From Mangrovimonas sp. TPBH4 (GTDB taxonomy: Bacteria; Bacteroidota; Bacteroidia; Flavobacteriales; Flavobacteriaceae), in contig NZ_LBIO01000049.1 in NCBI RefSeq assembly GCF_001280505.1, positions 186,001 to 250,000 of the forward strand: a stretch of DNA of 64,000 nt. Direction: 5' to 3'. The notes under the pieces are model-generated. The model was not told the DNA's origin and ran no database searches. It worked only from the letters and a program-made list of their open reading frames with translations. Made by a program: the position numbers and the translations under genes. Numbering within the stretch: position 1 is the first letter of the stretch; every line of letters starts with the position of its first letter. Positions 38,890-47,586 of this stretch are shown here, one piece after another.

Positions 38890-39989
38890 GAATTGCCTTT
38901 GTCATCTTCATTCTACTCCACGCACTTATCCATTTATTCGGATTTGTCAAAGCTTTTGGATTGGCTGAATTAAAAGAGCTCACGTTGCCCATTTCAAAAA
39001 CTGCGGGCATTGTTTGGTTACTGGCAGCAGTTCTGTTATTCATTTACGGTATCCTGTACTTCACAAATACCAAGTACCATTGGATTTTTGGAATCATCGC
39101 AATAATTATTTCCCAAGGATTGATTGTCTACTTTTGGAAAGACGCCAAGTTTGGCAGCATCCCCAATGCTATCATCTTAGTGGTGGCTTTTGTGAGTTTG
39201 GGGTCGGTTTTGCTAAAAGGTCAATTTACTTCCAAGGTGCAACATGATTTTTCAGAGAACAATAGCTTTCCAACCGATATCTTGACTGAAAAAGACATCG
39301 CACACCTCCCCAATCCTGTGCAGGACTATTTGCGACACACCAAATCTGTTGGGCAGGAAAAAGTAAAGAACTTTAGGGCCGAGTTTGTGGGCATGCTGCA
39401 TTCCAAACCAAATGACGAGGGCATGAAAGTGCAATCCGTGCAGTATAATTTTTACGAAAACCCCTCCCGCTATTTTTACATTTCCGCTACGAAGATGGGC
39501 TTACCGGCCACTGCCCTGCATTTGTACCAAAATGAAACCGCTACTTTTCAAGTAAAGTTGCTCAACTGGATTACTATGGTGGATGCCAAAGGCGAGCAAA
39601 TGAATCAAGGGGAAACGGTTACCTTATTTAACGACATGTGCTTGATTGCACCTGCAACGCTTATTGACCCCGGAATACGTTGGGAAGCTATTAGCGATAC
39701 GGTAGCCAAAGCAACCTTCACCAATGGGACCATCTCTATAAGTGCCAAATTATACTTCAACAAAAACCATGAACTGGTAAATTTCATCAGTTATGACCGC
39801 TACGAAACAGATGGTAAAACCTATCATAACTATCCGTGGTCTACCCCTGTAAAAGACTATAAAATGATCAATGGCTATTTGCTGCCAAGCCAAGGAAGTA
39901 TGATATACCATAAGCCCGAGGGAGAGTTCACCTATGGGAAACTAAGCTATAAAAGCGTTACCTATAATGTCACAGAAATGCAGGACTGA
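38886..39989 (+). CDS. DUF6544-type protein with N-terminal membrane helices
   Basis: This 367-residue protein has about four N-terminal membrane helices (to about residue 120) followed by a soluble domain. That domain carries LPNPVQDYLRHTKSVGQ, MKVQSVQYNFYENPSRYFYISATKMG, PATLIDPGIRWEAI, YHNYPWSTPVKDYKMINGYLLPSQG and SYKSVTYNVTEM, the pattern of DUF6544 (older name DUF6920). The function is unknown. The last third of the gene is the parent of decayed copies found at 41664, 45614 and 50306, which makes it the anchor of the duplicated region to the right. Confidence 0.8.
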   Translation: MRIAFVIFILLHALIHLFGFVKAFGLAELKELTLPISKTAGIVWLLAAVLLFIYGILYFTNTKYHWIFGIIAIIISQGLIVYFWKDAKFGSIPNAIILVVAFVSLGSVLLKGQFTSKVQHDFSENNSFPTDILTEKDIAHLPNPVQDYLRHTKSVGQEKVKNFRAEFVGMLHSKPNDEGMKVQSVQYNFYENPSRYFYISATKMGLPATALHLYQNETATFQVKLLNWITMVDAKGEQMNQGETVTLFNDMCLIAPATLIDPGIRWEAISDTVAKATFTNGTISISAKLYFNKNHELVNFISYDRYETDGKTYHNYPWSTPVKDYKMINGYLLPSQGSMIYHKPEGEFTYGKLSYKSVTYNVTEMQD

Positions 39990-40176
39990 ACTCTTTAAAC
40001 AAGACTAAAAACAACCACAGCGAACCTTGCAATCCACAACACCTTAGAAAAAACAGTATTTTTAATTTAACCACAAAAGCAAATATGTAACTTTACCCAA
40101 AAATAAAAATCAACAACTATAGAATGGGCCTAAACAGAATAGTAATTAGCCTTATGTTGTAAGCAATTCAAGGACA
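39990..40176. repeat. 3' flank of the DUF6544 gene that recurs with its copies
   Basis: The bases after the DUF6544 stop (AACAACCACAG, ACAGTATTTTTAATTTAA, AATGGGCCTAAACAG, TTAGCC..TGTTGTAAGCAATT) recur, altered, after the copies at 41664, 45614 and, in part, 50306. It ends with an R-box-like GTTG..AGCAATT about 15 bp before the glycosyltransferase start. Confidence 0.6.
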
Positions 40177-41610
40177 ATGAAATTTAAAGAATTACTAATC
40201 TTTTCAGTACTCAGTTTTCTTATCGTATTATCTAGTCAAAATATTGGCCTATTTTGGGACAATGTTCTTTGTGGCTCTAAAATAGGTACTTATTTATATC
40301 AAAACGGTATATTCCAATGGGCTACTATTCCACTTGAAATCGATAATGGACACCCTCCTTTTTTAGGAACTTTATTAGCTAGCGGCTGGACAATATTTGG
40401 AAGGTCCTTGGCGACTTCTCATTGGATGATGTACCCCTTTATTTTAGGTTTATTATGTCAAATATATTTTTTTATTGATTTTTTCATCAAAGAAAAACAA
40501 TTCAAAATAGCTGCTTTTTTATTATTGCTTGCAGATCCAACCTTATTATCTCAACTGGTATTGGTAAACCCTGAAGTTATTCAAACGTTCTTCTTTTTTC
40601 TAGCTTTAAATTCCATATTAAGGGACAATGTCCTTTTTAAAATAATCGGTTTATCATTTTTGGGAATAGTTACCTTTAGAGGGATGATGCTTTGTGCCGG
40701 ATTATTTATTGTTGACTTATTAATTTTTACAATAGTAAAGAAACAAAAGCTTAGAAATTTCATCTCAAAAAAAACTGTTTTATCCTATTTAATTTCAGCA
40801 CTACCAGCTTTCATCTATTTAATTTGGAGATTGACTGTAAAAGGATGGTTGATATCTCACCCGTTGGAAATATGGGGAAGCGCCTTGGAATTTTCCTCCC
40901 TTAAAGATTTTTTAAAAAATTTGGGGAAAAATATCCTTGTATTAGGATTTCAGTTTTCTGATTTCGGTAGGATTGGGTTATTATTATTTATAATGTTCAC
41001 GCTCTATCTAAAAAGAAAACAAATACAGTGGAAGAATTATAGTTCTTTATTGATCATTTCCATTTTCTCTACTTTTATTATCTATGGCGCTAGTTTAGCT
41101 ATTAAAAACACCATGGGGCATAGATACTATTTGGTTTCCTACCTTTCTTTATCCCTTTTAGCATTTATACTCATCAAAGCATATAAACACAAAAAAATTA
41201 TTTTCGCAGTTTTACTAACGAACCTATTTTTAGGCAACTTTATTGTTTATTCAGATTCCTTCGCACAAGGATGGGACTCTTCTTTGGCTCATTTACCCTA
41301 TTGGAACCTTAGAAAAAGCGCCATTAACTATATGGATGAAACCAAAATTGATATTAACCAAACGGCGTCTTTTTTTCCAAATAATACTTCCATCGACAAT
41401 GTTGACTTAAATGGAGATAATCGCTATTTTAAGGGCTTTTCTGGAAATGAAATGTATGTTTTCTATTCGAATGTGTACAATTTGAGTGATTATGAATTAG
41501 ACATACTACATAAGAATTATTCGGTCCTAAAATCTTTTGAAAAAAATAATGTTAGGGTTGATTTAATGATTAGGACGAATAAAATAACACAAAACAATTC
41601 TCATAAGTAG
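40177..41610 (+). CDS. Multi-spanning GT-C glycosyltransferase-like protein
   Basis: This 477-residue protein has about ten hydrophobic helices. The early acidic motif EIDNGHPPFLGTLLASGW matches the first luminal loop of GT39/ArnT-type polyprenyl-phosphate-dependent glycosyltransferases, which transfer a sugar to protein or lipid on the outer face of the inner membrane. The gene is more (A+T)-rich than katG or pflB nearby. It is flanked by two copies of the DUF6544 3' end, suggesting it arrived as an insertion between duplicated ends. Confidence 0.65.
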   Translation: MKFKELLIFSVLSFLIVLSSQNIGLFWDNVLCGSKIGTYLYQNGIFQWATIPLEIDNGHPPFLGTLLASGWTIFGRSLATSHWMMYPFILGLLCQIYFFIDFFIKEKQFKIAAFLLLLADPTLLSQLVLVNPEVIQTFFFFLALNSILRDNVLFKIIGLSFLGIVTFRGMMLCAGLFIVDLLIFTIVKKQKLRNFISKKTVLSYLISALPAFIYLIWRLTVKGWLISHPLEIWGSALEFSSLKDFLKNLGKNILVLGFQFSDFGRIGLLLFIMFTLYLKRKQIQWKNYSSLLIISIFSTFIIYGASLAIKNTMGHRYYLVSYLSLSLLAFILIKAYKHKKIIFAVLLTNLFLGNFIVYSDSFAQGWDSSLAHLPYWNLRKSAINYMDETKIDINQTASFFPNNTSIDNVDLNGDNRYFKGFSGNEMYVFYSNVYNLSDYELDILHKNYSVLKSFEKNNVRVDLMIRTNKITQNNSHK

Positions 41611-41663
41611 TAATACTAAAACTTAGCCGTATCCTATAGTCTATAATTAGGCTTCCTTTGCAT

Positions 41664-41960
41664 ATAGCCAAAGCAACCTTCACCAACGGAACCATCACCA
41701 TAAGTGCAGAGTTATACTTCAACAAAAACCATGAACTGGTAAATTTCATCAGTTATGACCGCTACGAAACCAATGGTAACACCTATCATAACTTTCCTTG
41801 GTCTACCCCTGTAAAGGACTATAAAATGCTGAATGGTTATTTGCTGCCAAGCCAAGGAAGCATGATATACCACAAGTCCGAGGGCGAGTTCACCTATGGG
41901 GAACTAACCTATAAAAGCGTCACCTATAATGTCACAGAAATGCAGGACTGGGTTTTCTAG
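41664..41960 (+). pseudogene. 5'-truncated copy of the DUF6544 gene (copy 2)
   Basis: This stretch matches 39704-39988 at about nine of ten bases by eye and keeps the reading frame for about 98 codons (AKATFTNGTITISAELYF to NVTEMQD), then ends WVF-stop. The first 270 residues of the parent are missing. Only a TTG could start it, so expression is unlikely. Downstream homology to the parent flank continues to about 42120. Confidence 0.85.
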
Positions 41961-42138
41961 ACACAACCAAAGGCAACCACAGGACGCATACAATACACCT
42001 CAACGTACAAAAGACAGTATTTTCATATTAATTATACTGGTAAATACCTATCTTTAAGAAAATAACAAACCGTGTAGATATAATGGGTATATACACCATG
42101 ATGCTTGGTCTATGTGACGTACCATAAAAAATAATCGA
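41961..42138. repeat. 3' flank of copy 2
   Basis: AAAGGCAACCACAGG, ACAAAAGACAGTATTTTCATATTAAT and GATATAATGGGTATATACACCATG recur after copy 3 at 45790-45920. The block ends just before the amylase start, where copy 3 has the GTTGGCAGCAATT end; here this end is degenerate. Confidence 0.65.
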
Positions 42139-43539
42139 ATGCTAAAAACTAGCTATCACTTAATGCTTGTAGCAGCCTTATTCATTCTCGGATGTCAGAA
42201 TAATACTGACCATCAAAAGGATATTTCATCTGAGATGGATAAATACAGTCCAGAGCAATATGTAAAAATCTCGCATCCAGATTGGAGTAAAAATGCGGCC
42301 ATTTACCAACTAAATACTCGTCAGTTCTCTCAAGAGGGAACTTTTAGAGCAGCCGAAAAAGAGTTACCACGCTTAAAAGAACTGGGCATAGATATCATTT
42401 GGCTTATGCCCATTCATGAAATTGGCCGAAAAAACCGCAAGGGCACATTGGGCAGTCCTTATTCCGTGAAAGACTATTATAGTGTGAATCCCGAATTTGG
42501 CTCTTTGGACGACCTAAAACATTTCGTTGAAGCTGCTCATGACCAGGGCATGTATATAATTTTGGATTGGGTGGCCAATCATACCGCATGGGACAATATT
42601 CTGGTGGAAAAGCATCCTGATTGGTACGACAAAGATTACAAGGGGGATTTTAGGCCAACGCCATGGTGGGATTGGTCCGATATCATCGACTTGGATTTTA
42701 ATAATCCCGGTGTTCGGGAATATATGACGGAGGCAATGAAATACTGGGTTAAGGAAGCAAATATTGATGGATACAGATGTGATGTGGCAGGTTTTGTTCC
42801 GGTTGATTTTTGGAACAATGTTCGTACAGAGCTTGATGCCATTAAACCTGTTTTCATGCTCGCTGAATGGGAATCACGAGACTTACATGCTGAGGCCTTT
42901 GATATGACCTACGCTTGGAGTTGGAACGAAACAGTACATAAAATCTGTAAAGGACAGGCAAACATAAACGGGTTGTATATATATTATTCTTGGAATGAAA
43001 GTGCCTTTCCTAAAAATTCTTACCGTATGACATTTGTGAGCAATCACGATAAAAATGCCTGGGAAGGAACCATGTGGGAACAATTTGGAGAAGGTCTTGA
43101 TGCCGCTATCGTTTTATCAGTCGTTGGGGAAGGCATGCCATTAATTTACAACGGACAAGAAGCAGGGAATACAAAAAGATTGGAGTTTTTTGAAAAAGAC
43201 CCTATCGTTTGGAAAGAACACTACATCAGCGACTTATACAAATCTCTTTTTGCTTTATTGAAAGAGAACACTGCTCTATGGCATGGAGCATTGGGAGCTA
43301 CAATGGTAAAAGTTCCAAATTCGTCGGAGAGTGAACTATTAAGTTTTGTTAGACAGAATGATAAGGATAAAGTTTTTGCATTGTTCAACTTCTCCGATAA
43401 AGAACAAAATGCCTCTTTTAAGGAACAGCTCTACCATGGCAAGTACATAGATTTCTCAACGAATGAAGAGGTTCACTTGGATGAAGATTTTAAGTTAGTG
43501 CTAAAGCCCTGGGAATACAAGGTCTATGTGAAGAAGTAA
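42139..43539 (+). CDS. GH13 alpha-amylase-family lipoprotein
   Basis: This 466-residue lipoprotein (FILGC, Cys19) has a complete GH13 barrel: LGIDIIWLMPIHEIG, DWVANHT, the nucleophile D215 in GYRCDVAGF, the acid/base E243 in MLAEWESRD, and D304 in FVSNHDKN. A short C-terminal beta domain ends the protein. It should cleave alpha-glucosidic bonds of starch- or glycogen-like oligosaccharides at the periplasm or surface. No SusCD or other starch gene accompanies it, and it lies between decayed repeats, so it looks like a single-gene acquisition. Confidence 0.93.
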   Translation: MLKTSYHLMLVAALFILGCQNNTDHQKDISSEMDKYSPEQYVKISHPDWSKNAAIYQLNTRQFSQEGTFRAAEKELPRLKELGIDIIWLMPIHEIGRKNRKGTLGSPYSVKDYYSVNPEFGSLDDLKHFVEAAHDQGMYIILDWVANHTAWDNILVEKHPDWYDKDYKGDFRPTPWWDWSDIIDLDFNNPGVREYMTEAMKYWVKEANIDGYRCDVAGFVPVDFWNNVRTELDAIKPVFMLAEWESRDLHAEAFDMTYAWSWNETVHKICKGQANINGLYIYYSWNESAFPKNSYRMTFVSNHDKNAWEGTMWEQFGEGLDAAIVLSVVGEGMPLIYNGQEAGNTKRLEFFEKDPIVWKEHYISDLYKSLFALLKENTALWHGALGATMVKVPNSSESELLSFVRQNDKDKVFALFNFSDKEQNASFKEQLYHGKYIDFSTNEEVHLDEDFKLVLKPWEYKVYVKK

Positions 43540-43553
43540 AAATAACATAGTGC

Positions 43554-43590
43554 TCAAAAATGGCTATAAATAATTGCTTTTCATCACCTA
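43554..43590 (+). repeat. Shared 3' tail, copy A
   Basis: A 37-bp stretch starting TCAAAAATGGCTATAAATAA, 15 bp after the amylase stop, recurs with few changes at 48191-48227 after an unrelated gene. It resembles the left half of an attC-like hairpin whose right half is missing. Confidence 0.55.
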
Positions 43591-43703
43591 TTTCTGAACA
43601 TACGTATGGATTTTGCTTGTATCAGTTTTATGTGTAATTTCAAATTTAAACGCTAAACAAAGGAACTACTAATAGTCAAACATTTGGAGACCAATTTAAA
43701 AAA

Positions 43704-44153
43704 ATGAGAAAAATAGTATCTCTGTTTCTAATTTTAATAACTTTAACAAGTTGCTATTTCGGCGCAAATGAATCTGGAGGAAAAATAACTGATGACTTCT
43801 ATTTGATTGGTTGGGATCAAAGGGATTGGCACATTGTATATAGCTTGAATGACAAAATATATGAACCAGAGAAAATAATTGTTCAGCACGATGTATTTGC
43901 TATCGGGAACAACAAGGACTTTATAATAGCCAAACAACACCCCTGTGCAAACACCTTGCCCCACCTAATTGACTTTGACAGCCTCAAACCAAATAAAACA
44001 GTTACTAACTACTACATTATAAAAATTATGGAAGGGAACAACAACTACGAACTACATAAATTTGGCAATGAAAATGACTTTATAAAAGGTAGAACAAACC
44101 TTGGTGTTCCCGAAAATTTAGGATACCGGTTTATTGATAAAAATTTAAAATAA
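43704..44153 (+). CDS. Small lipoprotein of unknown function
   Basis: This 149-residue protein has a lipoprotein signal (MRKIVSLFLILITLTSC, Cys17). The mature part has DDFYLIGWDQRDWHIVYSL, EKIIVQHDVFAIGNNKDFIIAKQH and FKFGNEN-like beta segments, with a weak likeness to DUF3997 proteins. It is followed after 6 bp by the membrane protein at 44160, so the two are one transcription unit. Confidence 0.65.
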   Translation: MRKIVSLFLILITLTSCYFGANESGGKITDDFYLIGWDQRDWHIVYSLNDKIYEPEKIIVQHDVFAIGNNKDFIIAKQHPCANTLPHLIDFDSLKPNKTVTNYYIIKIMEGNNNYELHKFGNENDFIKGRTNLGVPENLGYRFIDKNLK

Positions 44154-44159
44154 AAACAT

Positions 44160-44663
44160 ATGATTATTGGTTTACTTATTAGATTACTAACTTTTCCAGG
44201 CGTAATTTTAGACGCGTATTTCAATAAAATAACTTGCAATTATTTAAAGATAGAATTACTTCAGGTTAACTATTTTACTATAACCGGAGAAGAACTCCCC
44301 GTAGTCCATGAAATCCCAGAAGAATATTCAAAAACATTCGGAATTGCAGTGCTCCCCTTTACAATCATGTCATTAATTTCTTTGCTATTATTTTATGTGG
44401 GTTTAGAATTATTTCCAAACTCAGATTTTCTATTTGTATGGCTGGGTGTTTCGATTGCTGCCCATTCGTTTCCCAATACTACTATGGGAGACCTTTTGTG
44501 GAGCAATAGCTTAAAGGAAGTAAAAAAAGGAAATTATATAGCCTTAATAGGAATCCCCTTAGTAATAATCATATATATAGCCAGAATACTGCATTACTTT
44601 TGGCTTGACATTATATACGGATTTCTACTGTACTATTTGGTAAAAGGAGAATCAATTATTTAA
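44160..44663 (+). CDS. Membrane protein resembling a metalloprotease family but lacking HExxH
   Basis: This 167-residue protein has several hydrophobic helices. The start LLIRLLTFPGVILDAYFNKITCNYLKIELLQVNYF followed by VVHEIPEEYSKTF and WLGVSIAAHSFPNT resembles small membrane metalloprotease-family proteins that read PGVIxHExxH at this place. Here HExxH is replaced by DAYFN, so zinc binding is unlikely and this may be an inactive relative. The comparison is from memory and the function is unknown. Confidence 0.55.
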   Translation: MIIGLLIRLLTFPGVILDAYFNKITCNYLKIELLQVNYFTITGEELPVVHEIPEEYSKTFGIAVLPFTIMSLISLLLFYVGLELFPNSDFLFVWLGVSIAAHSFPNTTMGDLLWSNSLKEVKKGNYIALIGIPLVIIIYIARILHYFWLDIIYGFLLYYLVKGESII

Positions 44664-44791
44664 AATAATATGGTAACATGCAACCATATAACAGACATTG
44701 CTTTGGATATTCACCTACCGAAACCATATACAAACCGCTAGACACACCTGAACAACTAATTTAAATAGGGTTTCTAATCTAAAAAAACGCT

Positions 44792-45475
44792 ATGGCAAAA
44801 TTTAAGATTGATTTTAAAATTGATTGGAAATCAAAACTTATCGATTTATTGATTGTTATTATTGGTATAACTATAGCTTTTAAACTGAACAATTGGAATG
44901 ATTCCTTTAAAACAGAATTGGAAGCAAAGGGCTACATTGAGAGTTTTTATGAAGAAAACAAAACCAATTATGAAAGTCTTGTTTCTGCCATAGATTTTGC
45001 AAATTCTAATAAAAGGGACATAGACACCCTAAAAAATATGTTGTTATCTGGAACCTACTCAGATACACGGATCAAATCGCTAAGTGCAAGCATGATGACA
45101 TTGGCCGATTTCAATCCTTCAACAACAACCATGGAGAACATTACAGCATCGGGGGAGTTTGATATGATAACGGATATCGACCTTAGAAAAGATATCATAA
45201 GCACCTATAAATCCTATAAAACAAGTACGAAACTTGAAGGTTTAATAGCCGACTATGTCAACGAATATGTAACCCCATTTTTTTTCGAAAATGTTCGATT
45301 TAGGGATTTTGAATCGATTAACGCCGACTTTAGTAAAGACCCTCATTTTGAAAATATTGTTTTAGGATATGAAGTGTTACTCAACCAACAAATTAGTGGA
45401 TATAAAAGTAATTTGGAGAAACAAAAAGTACTTGATGACAGGTTAACTACCGCTAACAATAGGTTTAAGCAATAG
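44792..45475 (+). CDS. DUF6090-like single-pass membrane protein
   Basis: This 227-residue protein has one N-terminal membrane helix (KLIDLLIVIIGITIAFKLNNWND, about 15-37) and a helical soluble part. The helix followed by NNW is the hallmark of Bacteroidota DUF6090 proteins, of which a second, clearer member lies at 46752. The function is unknown. It ends 140 bp before copy 3 of the DUF6544 repeat. Confidence 0.65.
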   Translation: MAKFKIDFKIDWKSKLIDLLIVIIGITIAFKLNNWNDSFKTELEAKGYIESFYEENKTNYESLVSAIDFANSNKRDIDTLKNMLLSGTYSDTRIKSLSASMMTLADFNPSTTTMENITASGEFDMITDIDLRKDIISTYKSYKTSTKLEGLIADYVNEYVTPFFFENVRFRDFESINADFSKDPHFENIVLGYEVLLNQQISGYKSNLEKQKVLDDRLTTANNRFKQ

Positions 45476-45613
45476 CTGTTTTTGGTGGGTTTACGAACCT
45501 CAGTAGCTTGAATCACACACGCCAAACCAACCGATTTGATGATTTACAAAGAGCTAACTTTTGCTAAGTTGCAACCTAGTATAAAACTGACAGAAATCTC
45601 ATAACAGCCATCC

Positions 45614-45767
45614 TCGGTCTACTCAATAAAAAGACTATAAAATGCTAAATGGCTATTTGCTGCCAAGCCAAGGAAGCATGATATACCACCAGCCCGAGGG
45701 CGATTTTACCTATGGAATATTAACCTACAAAAGCGTTACCTATAATGTCACGGAACTAAAAGACTAA
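45614..45767 (+). pseudogene. 5'-truncated copy of the DUF6544 gene (copy 3)
   Basis: From GGTCTACTC onward this matches the last 50 codons of the parent in frame (KDYKMLNGYLLPSQGSMIYH to NVTELKD-stop). The rest of the gene is absent. The region 45476-45613 before it holds no recognisable gene. Homology with the other copies continues through the 3' flank to about 45942. Confidence 0.85.
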
Positions 45768-45942
45768 GTATTTTAAACAACATCAAGAACAACCACGGCA
45801 AACCTTGAAATATACCTCAGCCTACAAAAGACAGTTTTTTCATACTAATTTTAAAGAAAACCCCTATTTTTAAGCAAAATAACCAACCTTGCTGATATCA
45901 TGGGTATAAAACCATGGTGTTTAGCCCTTTGTTGGCAGCAAT
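45768..45942. repeat. 3' flank of copy 3 with attC-like end
   Basis: After the repeat flank (AAGAACAACCACGG, CTACAAAAGACAG) an attC-like hairpin occupies about 45881-45942. Outer boxes CCAAC and GTTGG enclose GGG..TAAAACC-AT-GGT(G)TTTA..CCC with a bulged base. It ends GTTGGCAGCAATT, 15 bp before the next start codon. No integrase gene is present. Confidence 0.5.
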
Positions 45943-45956
45943 TTAAAAAACGAGAT

Positions 45957-46658
45957 ATGAAAACAATACTAACATTTATTGGAACAATATTATTGGCCAA
46001 TTCAATTTATGGACATACTTGTTCAACTAAAGAAGTGAAATGCCCAATTGACAAAGAAAAGGTTGAATTCTGTGTTACGATGAGTATGACGACTTTTGGG
46101 ACATTGTATGACTTTCAAAAGCAAGGAGCAATTGGTAATCATTACGAAGAGTTAATCAATGCTTGTCCTAAATGTCATTATTCAGGATATGTTTCGGATT
46201 TTGACACAACTTTTTCTAAAGAAAGACAGGAAGAAATTAAAGGCTTTTTATCTCAATATGATGATATGCTCATAGACGATTCCAAAGAGTGCTTGATAGC
46301 GGGTGAACTTAAGGAGTTCTTGGAAGAAACAAATGACGAAATTTCTAATTGCTACCTAATCGGAAGTTACCTTCTAAGATTGGACTCGACAAGTATTGAC
46401 TTAAGAATTGACTTCCAAAATAAAACGAAAAAATATTTGATACAGGCATTAGAGCAAAATGAATATGAAGACTCTTCGACAATTGCTACAATTAATTATC
46501 TGATTGGCGAAATGTGCAGAAGAACAAAACATTTTCAAGATGCTGTGACATATTATGAAAAGGCGATTAATGATATAAACAAAAAAGATTGGGTAGAAGA
46601 AGTCGCAATTAAGCAGAAAGAACTTGCAATTGAGAAAGATGATAACAATGAAATATAA
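45957..46658 (+). CDS. Secreted DUF2225-like protein with helical repeats
   Basis: This protein of 233 residues has a Sec-type signal (MKTILTFIGTILLANSIYG) and a DUF2225-like zinc-ribbon pattern (KCPIDKEKVEFC, then INACPKCHYSGYVSDFD). TPR-like helices follow (KKYLIQALEQNEY, INYLIGEMCRRTKHFQDAVTYYEKAIND). I chose the ATG at 45957, since the longer frame from 45900 would read through the repeat and lack a signal peptide. It is followed by an attC-like hairpin and looks like a one-gene cassette. Confidence 0.7.
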   Translation: MKTILTFIGTILLANSIYGHTCSTKEVKCPIDKEKVEFCVTMSMTTFGTLYDFQKQGAIGNHYEELINACPKCHYSGYVSDFDTTFSKERQEEIKGFLSQYDDMLIDDSKECLIAGELKEFLEETNDEISNCYLIGSYLLRLDSTSIDLRIDFQNKTKKYLIQALEQNEYEDSSTIATINYLIGEMCRRTKHFQDAVTYYEKAINDINKKDWVEEVAIKQKELAIEKDDNNEI

Positions 46659-46667
46659 AAAGCCAGC

Positions 46668-46727
46668 TGCCAACAAAACCTATACGCAATGCCCTTCAGG
46701 ACACTGCGTATAGCCAAACCGTTGGCA
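46668..46727 (+). repeat. attC-like imperfect hairpin
   Basis: TGCCAAC (46668-46674) pairs with GTTGGCA (46721-46727) and CTATACGCA (46680-46688) with TGCGTATAG (46705-46713). The internal loop is unequal (5 and 7 bases) and the terminal loop has 16 bases. Outer and inner boxes split by a spacer are the geometry of integron attC sites. It starts 10 bp after a stop codon and ends 25 bp before the next gene. Confidence 0.55.
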
Positions 46728-46751
46728 TTCATTAAATTCAAACATTAACCA

Positions 46752-47477
46752 ATGGCAAAAATCTTTAGAAGAATAAGACAAAATATGATTCGGGATAATA
46801 AGGTCATCAAATATCTTCTTTATGCTATTGGAGAAATTATACTAGTAGTTATTGGAATTTTAATTGCCCTAAGTATAAATAATTCGAACGAATTAAAAAA
46901 AACACGAGAAGCAGAGAAAGTCTATCTAAAAGAAATAAAGAGTGATTTAATTCAAGATACATTATTGTTGTCTCAAGTAATTAAAGACCACAAATGGCGA
47001 ATTGCTCAATTAATGTCTCAAGACACAACTATTGACTTTATATTCGAGGAAATTATTGGTAAGCTACCCAAAGTAGAAGGAGTATCTGAATTAGAATATA
47101 TTTTCTTTACAGACAGAAAATTTCGACCAAAAATTGGAACTTATAATTCAATGATATCTGAAGGGAAATCAAACATAATAAGCAATCGTGAGCTATTTAA
47201 TAATATTCAAAATATCTATGAATTAGAGGTCCAAAATATCATAGCTATTGGTGAAGATGTGTTGGATCGTTCTACAGAGTTAAGAAATAAATATGCATAT
47301 GAAATAAAATATGGTGATTTTGGTTCTCCGATTACAATTACAGATAAACGAATATTAGCTGATATTTATATTTCATCTAGACAACTTAATTATTATACAA
47401 GGCAATCAGTCCTTTTAAAAAAAAGTATTACAAAATTAATCGAGCAAATAGAAAACGAATACAATTCTTTAGAATAG
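46752..47477 (+). CDS. DUF6090-family membrane protein
   Basis: This 241-residue protein shows the family start NKVIKYLLYAIGEIILVVIGILIALSINNSNE, with one membrane helix (about 24-43), then a helical soluble domain. The family is abundant in Flavobacteriaceae, often in variable regions, and has no known function. It is preceded by the attC-like hairpin. Confidence 0.8.
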   Translation: MAKIFRRIRQNMIRDNKVIKYLLYAIGEIILVVIGILIALSINNSNELKKTREAEKVYLKEIKSDLIQDTLLLSQVIKDHKWRIAQLMSQDTTIDFIFEEIIGKLPKVEGVSELEYIFFTDRKFRPKIGTYNSMISEGKSNIISNRELFNNIQNIYELEVQNIIAIGEDVLDRSTELRNKYAYEIKYGDFGSPITITDKRILADIYISSRQLNYYTRQSVLLKKSITKLIEQIENEYNSLE

Positions 47478-47586
47478 AGTAACGCAAGACTAACTTAAGA
47501 CGTATATTCTTCTATGCCTATTACTAACCCATAGTAATTGTAACGAATTTATGTCTAGCACGTCATATTGTACTAAAGACCAAAAA

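Noticed and set aside
38408-38968. 186-codon open frame on the plus strand across the end of the 37267 gene
   Set aside because: It overlaps two coupled genes in another frame and shows no recognisable protein pattern.
45900-45956. Upstream extension of the DUF2225-like gene from an ATG at 45900
   Set aside because: Those codons read through the repeat flank and would bury the signal peptide that begins at 45957.
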